Of a DNA stretch of 64,000 nucleotides, positions 21,801-34,800 are shown piece after piece (position 1 is the stretch's first letter; each line of letters starts with the position of its first letter). The position numbers and the translations under genes are program-made. Under the pieces are notes generated by a model. That model worked only from the letters and a program-made list of their open reading frames with translations, did not search any database and was not told the origin of the DNA. The DNA is from Chrysaora quinquecirrha. Lineage: Eukaryota; Cnidaria; Scyphozoa; Semaeostomeae; Pelagiidae. Location of the stretch: assembly GCA_014526335.1 (NCBI GenBank), contig JACTAT010000051.1:1898411-1962410 (forward strand), in the 5' to 3' direction.

Positions 21801-24800
21801 TTTGTCTTCTGATTCTCTAAAGATCGTCCTTAGATTCTCTCTATTTATTGCCTAAGATACCTCCTCATTTTCATCTTCTGATTCTCTAAAGATCGTCCTT
21901 AGATTCTCTCTATTTATTGCCTAAGATACCTCCTGATTTTTATCTTCTGATTCTCTAAAAATCGTCCTTAGATTATCTCTATTTATTGCCTAAGATACAT
22001 CCTCATTTTCATCTTCTGATTCTCTAAGGATCGTCCTTAGATTCTCTCTATTTATTGCCTAAGATACCTCCTGATTTTTATCTTCTGATTCTCTAAAAAT
22101 CGTCCTTAGATTCTCTCTATTTATTGCCTAAGATACCTCCTGATTTTCATCTTCTGATTCTCTAAAGATCGTCCTTAGATTCTCTCTATTTATTGCCTAA
22201 GATACCTCCTGATTTTCATCTTCTGATTTTCTAAAGATCGTCCTTAGATTCTCTCTATTTATTGCCTAAGATACCTCCTGATTTTTATCTTCTGATTCTC
22301 TAAAAATCGTCCTTAGATTCTCTCTATTTATTGCCTAAGATACCTCCTCATTTTCATCTTCTGATTCTCTAAAGATCGTCCTTAGATTCTCTCTATTTAT
22401 TGCCTAAGATACCTCCTGATTTTTATCTTCTGATTCTCTAAAAATCGTCCTTAGATTATCTCTATTTATTGCCTAAGATACATCCTCATTTTCATCTTCT
22501 GATTCTCTAAAGATCGTCCTTAGATTCTCTCTATTTATTGCCTAAGATACCTCCTGATTTTTATCTTCTGATTCTCTAAATATCGTCCTTAGATTCTCTC
22601 TATTTATTGCCTAAGATACCTCCTGATTTTCATCTTCTGATTCTCTAAAGATCGTCCTTAGATTCTCTCTATTTATTGCCTAAGATACCTCCTCATTTTC
22701 ATCTTCTGATTCTCTAAAGATCGTCCTTAGATTCTCTCTATTTATTGCCTAAGATACCTCCTGATTTTTATCTTCTGATTCTCTAAAAATCGTCCTTAGA
22801 TTCTCTCTATTTATTGCCTGAGATACCTCCTCATTTTCATCTTCTGATTCTCTAAAGATCGTTCTTTGATTTTCTCTATTTCTTGATTAAGATACCTCCT
22901 CATTTTTATCTTCTGATTCTCTAAAGATCGTCCTTAGATTTTCTCTATGTCTTGATTAAGATACCTCCCCATTTGTCTCCTCTGATTCTGTAAAGATCGT
23001 CCTGAGATTCTCTCTATTTATTGCCTTAGATACCTCCTCATTTTTATCTTCTGATTCTCTAAAGATCGTCCTTAGATTTTCTCTATGTCTTGATTAAGAT
23101 ACCTCCTCATTTGTCTCCTCTGATTCTGTAAAGATCGTCCTGAGATTCTCTCTATTTATTGCCTTAGATACCTCCTCATTTTTATCTTCTGATTCTCTAA
23201 AGATCGTTCTTAGATTTTCTCTATTTCTTGATTAAGATACCTCCGCATTTTTATCTTCTGATTCTCTAAAGATCGTCCTGAGATTCTCTCTATTTATTGC
23301 CTTAGATACCTCCTCATTTTGATCTTCTGATTCTCTAAAGATCGTTCTTAGATTTTCTCTTTCTTGATTAAGATACCTCCGCATTTTATCTTCTGATTCT
23401 CTAAAGATCGTCCTTAGATTCTCTCTATTTATTGCCTAAGATACCTCCTGATTTTTATCTTCTGATTCTCTAAAGATCGTCCTTAGATTCTCTCTATTTA
23501 TTGCCTAAGATTCCTCCTGATTTTCATCTTCTGATTCTCTAAAGATCGTCCTTAGATTCTCTCTTTTTATTGCCTAAGATACCTCCGGATTTTCATCTTC
23601 TTATTCTCTAAAGATCGTCCTTAGATTCTCTCTGTTTATTGCCTAAGATTCCTCCTGATTTTAATCTTCTGATTCTCTAAAGATCGCCCTTAGATTCTCT
23701 CTATTTATTGCCTAAGATACCTCCTCATTTTCATCTTCTGATTCTCTAAAGATCGTCCTTAGATTCTCTCTATTTATTGCCTAAGATACCTCCTCATTTT
23801 CATCTTCTGATTCTCTAAAGATCGTCCTTAGATTCTCTCTATTTATTGCCTAAGATTCCTCCTGATTTTAATCTTCTGATTCTCTAAAGATCGCCCTTAG
23901 ATTCTCTCTATTTATTGCCTAAGATACCTCCTCATTTTCATCTTCTGATTCTCTAAAGATCGTCCTTAGATTCTCTCTATTTATTGCCTAAGATACCTCC
24001 TCATTTTCATCTTCTGATTCTCTAAAGATCGTCCTTAGATTCTCTCTATTTATTGCCTAAGATACCTCCTCATTTTCATCTTCTGATTCTCTAAAGATCG
24101 TCCTTAGATTCTCTCTATTTATTGCCTAAGATACCTCCTGATTTTCATCTTCTGATTCTCTAAAGATCGTCCTTAGATTCTCTCTATTTATTGCCTAAGA
24201 TACCTCCTCATTTTCATCTTCTGATTCTCTAAAGATCGTCCTTAGATTCTCTCTATTTATTGCCTAAGATACCTCCTGATTTTCATCTTCTGATTCTCTA
24301 AAGATCGTCCTTAGATTCTCTCTATTTATTGCCTAAGATACCTCCTGATTTTCATCTTCTGATTCTCTAAAGATCGTCCTTAGATTCTCTCTATTTATTG
24401 CCTAAGATACCTCCTCATTTTCATCTTCTGATTCTCTAAAGATCGTCCTTAGATTCTCTCTATTTATTGCCTAAGATACCTCCTGATTTTATCTTCTGAT
24501 TCTCTAAAGATCGTCCTTAGATTCTCTCTATTTATTGCCTAAGATACCTCCTCATTTTCATCTTCTGATTCTCTAAAGATCGTCCTTAGATTCTCTCTAT
24601 TTATTGCCTAAGATACCTCCTGATTTTCATCTTCTTATTCTCTAAAGATCGTCCTGAGATTTTCTCTATGTCTTGATTAAGATACCTCCTGATTTTCATC
24701 TTCTGATTCTCTAAAGATCGTCCTTAGATTCTCTCTATTTATTGCCTTAGATACCTCCTCATTTTTATCTTCTGATTCTCTAAAGATCGTTCTTAGATTT

Positions 24801-27800
24801 TCTCTATTTCTTGATTAAGATACCTCCGCATTTTTATCTTCTGATTCTCTAAAGATCGTCCTGAGATTCTCTCTATTTATTGCCTTCGGTACCTCCTCAT
24901 TTTATCTTCTGATTCTCTAAAGATCGTCCTTAGATTCTCTCTATTTATTGCCTAAGATACCTCCTGATTTTTATCTTCTGATTCTCTAAAGATCGTCCTT
25001 AGATTCTCTCTATTTATTGCCTAAGATACCTCCTGATTTTCATCTTCTGATTCTCTAAAGATCGTCCTTAGATTCTCTCTATTTATTGCCTAAGATACCT
25101 CCTGATTTTCATCTTCTGATTCTCTAAAGATCGTCCTTAGATTCTCTCTATTTATTGCCTAAGATACCTCCTGATTTTCATCTTCTGATTCTCTAAAGAT
25201 CGTCCTTAGATTCTCTCTATTTATTGCCTAAGATACCTCCTCATTTTCATCTTCTGATTCTCTAAAGATCGTCCTTATATTCTCTCTATTTATTGCCTAA
25301 GATGCCTCCTCATTTTCATCTTCTGATTCTCTAAAGATCGTCCTTAGATTCTCTCTATTTATTGCCTAAGATTCCTCCTGATTTTAATCTTCTGATTCTC
25401 TAAAGATCGCCCTTAGATTCTCTCTATTTATTGCCTAAGATACCTCCTCATTTTCATCTTCTGATTCTCTAAAGATCGTCCTTAGATTCTCTCTATTTAT
25501 TGCCTAAGATACCTCCTCATTTTCATCTTCTGATTCTCTAAAGATCGCCCTTAGATTCTCTCTATTTATTGCCTAAGATACCTCCTCATTTTCATCTTCT
25601 GATTCTCTAAAGATCGTCCTTAGATTCTCTCTATTTATTGCCTAAGATACCTCCTGATTTTTATCTTCTGATTCTCTAAAAATCGTCCTTAGATTCTGTC
25701 TATTTATTGCCTTTGATACCTCCTCATTTTCATCTTCTGATTCTCTAAAGATCGTCCTTAGATTCTCTCTATTTATTGCCTAAGATACCTCCTGATTTTT
25801 ATCTTCTGATTCTCTAAAAATCGTCCTTAGATTCTCTCTATTTATTGCCTAAGATACCTCCTCATTTTCATCTTCTGATTCTCTAAAGATCGTCCTTAGA
25901 TTCTCTCTATTTATTGCCTAAGATACCTCCGGATTTTTATCTTCTGATTCTCTAAAGATCGTTCTTAGATTTTCTCTATTTCTTGATTAAGATACCTCCT
26001 CATTTTTATCTTCTGATTCTCTAAAGATCGTCCTTAAATTCTCTCTATTTATTGCCTTCGGTACCTCCTCATTTTTTTCTTCTGATTCTCTAAAGATCGT
26101 CCTTAGATTTTCTCTATGTCTTGATTAAGATACCTCCTCATTTGTCTCCTCTGATTCTGTAAAGATCGTCCTGAGATTCTCTCTATTTATTGCCTTAGAT
26201 ACCTCCTCATTTTTATCTTCTGATTCTCTAAAGATCGTTCTTAGATTTTCTCTATTTCTTGATTAAGATACCTCCGCATTTTTATCTTCTGATTCTCTAA
26301 AGATCGTCCTGAGATTCTCTCTATTTATTGCCTGAGATACCTCCTCATTTTCATCTTCTGATTCTCTAAAGATCGTCCTTAGATTCTCTCTATTTATTGC
26401 CTAAGATACCTCCGGATTTTTATCTTCTGATTCTCTAAAGATCGTTCTTAGATTTTCTCTATTTCTTGATTAAGATACCTCCTCATTTTTATCTTCTGAT
26501 TCTCTAAAGATCGTCCTTAAATTCTCTCTATTTATTGCCTTAGATACCTCCTCATTTTGATCTTCTGATTCTCTAAAGATCGTTCTTAGATTTTCTCTTT
26601 CTTGATTAAGATACCTCCGCATTTTTATCTTCTGATTCTCTAAAGATCGTCCTGAGATTCTCTCTATTTATTGCCTTAGATACCTCCTGATTTTTATCTT
26701 CTGATTCTCTAAAGATCGTCCTTAGATTCTCTCTATTTATTGCCTAAGATTCCTCCTGATTTTCAACTTCTGTTTCTCTAAATATCGTCCTTAGATTCTC
26801 TCTATTTATTGCCTAAGATACCTCCTGATTTTTGTCTTCTGATTCTCTAAAAATCGTCCTTAGATTCTCTCTATTTATTGCCTAAGATACCTCCTGATTT
26901 TTATCTTCTGATTCTCTAAAGATCGTCCTTAGATTCTCTCTATTTATTGCCTAAGATTCCTCCTGATTTTTATCTTCTGATTCTCTAAAGATCGTCCTTA
27001 GATTCTCTCTATTTATTGCCTAAGATTCCTCCTGATTTTTATCTTCTGATTCTCTAAAAATCGTCCTTAGATTCTCTCTATTTATTGCCTAAGATACCTC
27101 CTCATTTTTATCTTCTGATTCTCTAAAGATCGTCCTTAAATTCTCTCTATTTATTGCCTTCGGTACCTCCTCATTTTTTTCTTCTGATTCTCTAAAGATC
27201 GTCCTTAGATTTTCTCTATGTCTTGATTAAGATACCTCCTCATTTGTCTCCTCTGATTCTGTAAAGATCGTCCTAAGATTCTCTCTATTTATTGCCTTAG
27301 ATACCTCCTCATTTTTATCTTCTGATTCTCTAAAGATCGTTCTTAGATTTTCTCTATTTCTTGATTAAGATACCTCCGCATTTTTATCTTCTGATTCTCT
27401 AAAGATCGTCCTGAGATTCTCTCTATTTATTGCCTTAGATACCTCCTCATTTTGATCTTCTGATTCTCTAAAGATCGTTCTTAGATTTTCTCTATTTATT
27501 GCCTAAGATTCCTCCTGATTTTCATCTTCTGTTTCTCTAAAGATCGTCCTTAGATTCTCTCTATTTATTGCCTAAGATACCTCCTGATTTTTATCTTCTG
27601 ATTCTCTAAAAATCGTCCTTAGATTCTCTCTATTTATTGCCTAAGATACCTCCTGATTTTTATCTTCTGATTCTCTAAAGATCGTCCTTAGATTCTCTCT
27701 ATTTATTGCCTAAGATACCTCCTCATTTTCATCTTCTGATTCTCTAAAGATCGTCCTGAGATTCTCTCTATTTATTGCCTAAGATACCTCCTCATTTTTA

Positions 27801-28850
27801 TCTTCTGATTCTCTAAAGATCGTCCTGAGATTCTCTCTATTTCTTGATTAAGATACCTCCTCATTTTTATCTTCTGATTCTCTAAAGATCGTCCTTAGAT
27901 TCTCTCTTTTTATTGCCTAAGATTCCTCCTGATTTTCATCTTCTGTTTCTCTAAAGATCGTCCTTAGATTCTCTCTATTTATTGCCTAAGATACCTCCTG
28001 ATTTTTATCTTCTGATTCTCTAAAAATCGTCCTTAGATTCTCTCTATTTATTGCCTAAGATACCTCCTCATTTTTATCTTCTGATTCTCTAAAGATCGTC
28101 CTTAGATTCTCTCTATTTATTGCCTAAGATACCTCCTGATTTTTATCTTCTGATTCTCTAAAAATCGTCCTTAGATTCTCTCTATTTATTGCCTGAGATA
28201 CCTCCTCATTTTCATCTTCTGATTCTCTAAAGATCGTCCTTAGATTCTCTCTATTTATTGCCTTCGGTACCTCCTCGTTTTTTTCTTCTGATTCTCTGAA
28301 GATCGTCCTTAGATTTTCTCTATGTCTTGATTAAGATACCTCCTCATTTGTCTCCTCTGATTCTGTAAAGATCGTCCTGAGATTCTCTCTATTTATTGCC
28401 TTAGATACCTCCTCATTTTTTTCTTCTGATTCTCCAAAGATCGTTCTTAGATTTTCTATATTTCTTGATTAAGATACCTCCTCATTTTTATCTTCTGATT
28501 CTCTAAAGATCGTCCTTAGATTCTCTCTATTTATTGCCTTCGGTACTCCTCACTTTTTTCTTCTGATTCTCTAAAGATCGTTCTTAGATTTTCTCTATTT
28601 CTTGATTAAGATACCTCCTCATTTTTATCTTCTGATTCTCTAAAGATCGTCCTTAGATTCTCTCTATTTATTGCCTTAGATACCTCCTGATTTTTTTCTT
28701 CTGATTCTCTAAAGATCGTTCTTAGATTTTCTCTATTTCTTGATTAGGATACCTCCTCATTTCTTTCCTCTGATTTTCTAAATGCTGTATTTCTATTATC
28801 CCTATTTATAGCTTAGATAGTTTGTCATTTTTCACTTTTGATTCTCTAAA
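12850..28850. repeat. 16-kb satellite array of 69-bp units
   Basis: About 230 head-to-tail units (16.0 kb / 69 bp). The core of the consensus is gattctctaaagatcgtcc, continued by an attctctctatttattgcc block and a gatacctcctgattttcatc block. Units are most diverged at the left edge (12850-13400) and right edge (28750-28850) and nearly identical in the middle (about 16000-18600), the pattern expected from unequal exchange. Higher-order structure is visible: a marker variant (tgtctcctctgattctgtaa) recurs at exact multiples of 69 bp. On the minus strand the unit is 23 codons, with core ENLRTIFRESED followed by a variable acidic/polar stretch and a KAINR end. Most units carry TAG before the AINR end, so no long protein is encoded. 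Confidence 0.95.
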
Positions 28851-31800
28851 CTTGGTGATCGGTATAGAATATAGGAAATGATGCCTCTCGCCGATCATCA
28901 ATCTACGTACGCATTAATTCTTTGTGTTTTGTTAAAACCTATTACATTTCTCTTTCCACCGAAATTTCTAATATTTATCATGCGATCGAGGCTCAAATGT
29001 TTAATATTTATTTTATTTCTGATCAAAGAATCAGCGTGAAAATTTGCCAGTGAAATTCTAATTTATTTACAAGCCGAGTTTTCAGATAAAAATTACTGTA
29101 TTGCCAAAAATTTCGGTCCACAAATCACTGCTGTTTTTCAATGCATGTTTGATTATCTTAAAGGAATAAAAGCGACTCAAAGTAAAGGCTGAAATATACT
29201 CTTTTAACTGCTGTAATCTACCCGCCTGATTGCAGAAAATTTTCGTTTTTGCACATATATTATTGCTAAGCTCTATCGCTGTGCTGTTCCATTCTAAGTT
29301 GACTTTGTTTCCATATTGTTTAGGAGTAACAACATAGAAAATGATCAATAGAGATGAAACATTCATTTTTTCAATATCACTCATTATTTTAAAGTAAATA
29401 GAAAAGTGATATGTTGCCACCAACCGTGCTATATATGAGGATAACTATAAGTGACATAAAACATCAGATATCAAAGGGTTAGATACACGCTGCTCATCGT
29501 GGTTAACAATCAAAGTATTTATCATCAGTGGCCTACAACATTGGTCAGTCAAACCAGCAGGCTACTATAGATCAATATAATCCATTTAGGGTAAATGATG
29601 AATAGAAAGGCGGGTCTATATCAAGGATAGATAAACGTTGGCTTTAGTTGCTCTCTGTCATCTATGCGTGAGATTTTAAATCGCTTTAAACAAGAATCAT
29701 CTTATGAAACGACGTGTTTCCTTTGCTTTGATTCTCATCGCAACCTACATCTAAGTAAACAGTAGTGTTCATGTATTGTATGGATGTAATTGAGATTGCA
29801 TTCAAGACCCCTGAAGTACCTAGTTTGCTTCAACTAGCAGTAACTATCTATCAGTAACTATATATTTGACGTTTCAAAACTTCTTCTTCTTGTTGTTCTT
29901 CTTGTTGTTCTTCTTCTTCTCCTTCTTGAAGTGCATTATCGAATCGCGTGGCATCTGCTATCAGTTTATGCCAATCGTTTCTGCTTGCCTGAGTCTGTAT
30001 AGAACTGTATGAGTTCTAATGCTCACTTCCCATTCGTTTATTTCCTGAGCTATGTGAACTGTATTAAGAGTATAAGACTAAGCTGTTGTTGTCATTTAGC
30101 ATTCAAGTTCATTATTAATAGTGTTTGAATTAGCAGTTTTTATGGTTTCTTAGTTATATATAGCTGGTTCAAAGTTTTCTTTTGTTTGATCTTTGAAATA
30201 ACGTGGTAAAGAGCTGAAATGGTTTTCATAGTGAATAATTATTTTTGACATTTTAGTTGTGGAAATTGTCAAAAAACATAAGTATCAGCTAATGGACACC
30301 TGCTGAGAATGAAGCGAAAGAGGTTGAAAAAGGTTAACTGCAACTGTGTGAAGGAGGAGAAACGATGGGCAAAACCAAACTATGCTAACAGCAAACTCAC
30401 GGGTGATCTAATTTCATCATGCCTTTTATTACTGGGACTATTTTGAAATTTCGTAAGTCATTGGTATATATACTCGCTTGCTTTGACTTAATAGCAAAAA
30501 ACGATGACCTCTAAAAAACAACAAGAATATCCTAATGACACTATGCAGTATTTTACATCTGTCTTTCGATACAACGACCAGCATCGTTACTTTTGCATTA
30601 GCATATGTACATAAGTTTTTAGCCAAATGTATCTTGTGCGAAAGATATTGGAGGATGCAAAAACGTACAGCTTTATCTACGCATCTTTATCTGTGCATCT
30701 TTCACCTATCACAAAAATCTGTTAATGAAAGCTATCATGATTATCTAGGATTTAAATAAATTTCAATTTGTCCTTCTCGGGTAAGCTTATCAGATACGAA
30801 AACAGTTTTCTTCGTAATCTTGTCTCAACCTTATGAAGAAACAACAGATTGCAACAGCTCGTTGCTGAAGGCTTTTCTTATCTTTTGCTCCCCTCGTGGT
30901 AAAGCTCGACCACTCAGCTCAGATTGAGGTTGAAATGATAAACAATAAAAATTGAATGACCCCTTATCTCCCGGAGATATACAGACCAAACATTCCATTC
31001 TTTGATGGCACCCTATAGAGCTCAGGAACCCAGATTTAACATCAAGAGCTGGATGCGCAATATGCGTGACAGCCAATTTGAAGTTCTGCGGAAACTGCAA
31101 TAAATATACTAATTAGGAGTTTAATTGACAGCGATTATCCAAGTAAAGTCCACAAGATATCTAAAAATGTTTAGAACAGCCAGAACGGTATGAAATGTAC
31201 TCGCAGAAGTTAAATGAATTCTGATAGTGTCTTAACTAAACCAACAACAGCAACATCGGAGAGAGATAATCTTTGGTTGGTGATTTATAATGATATTCTA
31301 AAATCACGTCTGCACATCACGTGTTTGTTTCAATGACAGTTGACAGTTGATCTCTTGATAAACTGTCACACTCTTGATCTTGTCATTTGTATTGCATACT
31401 TCTAAACAAAACTCCTTCATTAAGGTCTCTCTTCGATTCGTCTTATTAGATTGAAGAAGAAACTCGTCGATCACAATTCCATCATCGATTACATCACATC
31501 ACTGATTTTGGCAAACAAAGAAATGAATTAGATGAGAAGTGCAACATAACTTATTTTGGTAAGTACTCTGTTTGCTACTAAAATGTAGATGTTTTTAGAT
31601 TTTGTTCTTTCGTCCCTTAGTGTGATTGCTTTCGATACCCTTCACAAATTTCTATTCATAACAGAATAGACCTACGTACCTTAACATTTCATGGCTGCTG
31701 TGTCTTACAAATAAAGCTACACATCGTTACATCATCGCTATATACTCTTTAAATTTGTTGGAGAAGCAACAATTATTAGATATATATTATTCTTATCATT

Positions 31801-34800
31801 ATATATTACTTGCAGCAGGATATATTTATATAGGATTGCTAATTAGCCAATGGAGGTATTTTCTGAGTGAGCTCGCTGTATGTAATATAACATGAATCGC
31901 AAAGGAAACGTTACTCGACAATGACAAATACAGAAACGACTATTGACAATTTATATCGATATAGTTGAGCCTCGAAATCTTGACTACCCTATAACTTGAA
32001 TTGCTGGATAACTTGTTCATTTTTCCATCACTTCTGATTTTGACATTTCTTTATGAGTTAACTCGAACAAATTCTCGGTTCCCCTGGACATAAGTGCAAC
32101 TTTCTTCTGTTGTTCAACCCATTTTGCTGATTGCCTTCAGGGCAACAAGCAGTATCTTTATATTTTTGCTTCTTTTTCTGACTTAGAAGTAACCGAAGTA
32201 ACACCAGATTCGGCTCAAGCGCCTTTGCCTAGTTCTCTGCGTAGTTGATATCGATACACGCCCTAACTTGAGCCTTGAATTTGAAGCCTTCTAAACTCTT
32301 CTGAATTCAAGAGCGCAGATTGCCTCAGTTAAAACGTATGCAAGTACCCAATTGTCCTGAAGCAAGTTATAAACTGAAACTGTCTTCTGTTATGTAGAGG
32401 GAGGGGGGCAAAAAGTTGGTCCGGTCTGAACATGAATGTTGGTCTAAAGACACTTGTAAAACGTTATTTGAGCGTATAAAATGTGGTCAAATGTGTTGAA
32501 TGAAGTGTTGTTTAGATGCTTGCATGACTTGCATTCACTTCACGGACCTATTACATATTGTATTTTGCACCAGTGAGCACATTTTATCATAAAAGAAGTT
32601 GATCATAACTAGCTGCAAACTGACAGTAATAAATGTAACACTGTTGAACATATCATTCACATTGTATTTGTTGAGACAGAAAGTTGATTAGGGATAAAGT
32701 AAGTCACGCCTAATAAGCTGTGTTATCCATAGGGCATCAGTAGGGGGTCCAAGCTATGAATATAGTCAAGGATGAAGGATAATGTCCAGTTTGCATTAAC
32801 CAATGAATCATATTTCTATTGTCTAAGCAAAGGATTTAGATGTTGTTTTGGGATGTGGATTTTTCACGTCTTTGAAATTAGAATTAATACATCTTCTTCA
32901 CATGTGGTCTGAATACATTGTGTATAGTGCAAAACAGATTTAGTGTATGGGGTAATTAGAGACTTCAGATCAACGGATTCAGTGCAATAATGAAGAAGCA
33001 TGATGGAAATAATCCGGTTTGTCATTGCTATGATAGCTTAAAAGCTCCTCCCTTTTACTATTTGATTCCTAATCTGATTTAGTCTCTCTAATGAAGCAAG
33101 ATGAAATAGGATTTTATACTAAAGAAACCAAACATACTTCTTACAAGAAAGAATACACCTACAAACAAAAGGGATTGCCGTTTTCACATGTCACGGCTAA
33201 TTCTTTTAGTGAGATTAAAACATTTGAAAAACAAACTCGGCAAACAACGAAAATGATGATGACTTCGCACTGAGTCAAACAACAAAAGCTTCTATTAAAC
33301 ACATGAGATAACTTAATCTTTGGATACCTTTCTATTCTCCAAACTGTAGGTCATAGCTTTAGAAACATCTATGTTTGGGCCAAGCATCAGAGGTCATGTA
33401 ACAATTTTAACATTGGTTTAATTACAAGATTATAGAGAGAAGAAACAAATTTATATCATTCTTAGAATTCACAATGTGCTGATGCTTTTTACAATCAGAA
33501 ATGAAGTTACTGTATTTTACATAATAGGTATAAGCAGTTCACATTTTTCATTTCTTACAGTATTGAAAATTCAACTCAATCAAGGTAAAGTCAAGATCTT
33601 AAGAGAGTGACCTACAATATGGGCATAAGTAGATTTGTATCTGATCTTATCTCGTCCAATAGAAATCTAGTATTCTTAAGTACAGTCCTGGAGTTTACAG
33701 CCTTTGAGTGGTCCACATTTTCAAAATCGCGAGAAAAAGCGAGTGTTCGTCCAAACATGTTTGCACTTTTCTTGCAATTTTTCCTAAGTTGATTTAAGTG
33801 TCTTCTAAAGAAGGTGATCGAAGAACTAAAGCAAAGAATTTTGCCCAACATGGCCTGTCTGGTCTTGCGTCGCTGCTTTTCTCTCGCCACAGCAGAATAC
33901 CGATTCTAAAAAGCTGTGCAATGTTAAAAATATATGATGATGCCTGCTGCGCTATAAGAGAAAAGTAGAAAATTCAAGAAATAATTCATAAGTTTATCTG
34001 ATAAGTTAAGAACTTAAAATTCATATGATCAAGAAGAATATATGCTGTAAGAACTCAAGAGGATAATCGATTTTTCATAAATTAATATGAAATAACATAG
34101 AAACAAAACATTTAATTCCTTCTTCATAAAGATTTTAAATAGGATAACATATATACTTTGATATCATGTTGTGAGAAGTTTGAAATTCTTGAAGTGGTAA
34201 TCTGAACCAACTATAGTGGTTACATACGTTTTATCAGAACAGCAGTGTCAGTTATCCTCCATGTCATTCTATAGCTGTTCCTTCGCATTTCTCCAAGTTC
34301 AATCTTTTAATTATCCAAAAGAAGACATTTTTCAAAACAAGCAATCTGGTCGTTAACCCTAATCCTACCTGGCTTGTTTTATCTCAAAGAGCCGGAATAG
34401 CTACCCCCCTCCAGAAATTGCTTTCCTGTAGAGCAATCAAAACTTGGCACAGGCATGGGCCAATGTATTAGGAGTAATGTTGGTAATTTGGGCGTCTCCC
34501 ACTTCTATTACGACGTTTTAATGACATCATAATCAAAACATGCTATCCATATGGGTCAAAAATCAACCGTCCTTAATATCAGTAAAAATCCAGAAATTTC
34601 TTTACATTTTGTTGCTAGTAACTATTTTCTATAACCTTGCAAAGAACCAGTCAATTCTAATAAGATTTACTGGTAAGAATAGGCATATATATGTGGTTTT
34701 GGCAAGACCGCTTTACATATAAGGCCATGTCACCTGACCCATTGCTATTATGATGGAGATTTTTTGTATCACATTGTAGCTTATACATATAGGCTTAAAG

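Noticed and set aside
12850..28850. CRISPR-like array interpretation of the 69-bp repeats
   Set aside because: Units are contiguous with no unique spacers, and the window is eukaryotic.
30831..31100. 89-codon minus-strand frame in slightly GC-richer sequence
   Set aside because: No recognisable domain, no splice context and no upstream promoter signal; kept as non-coding.
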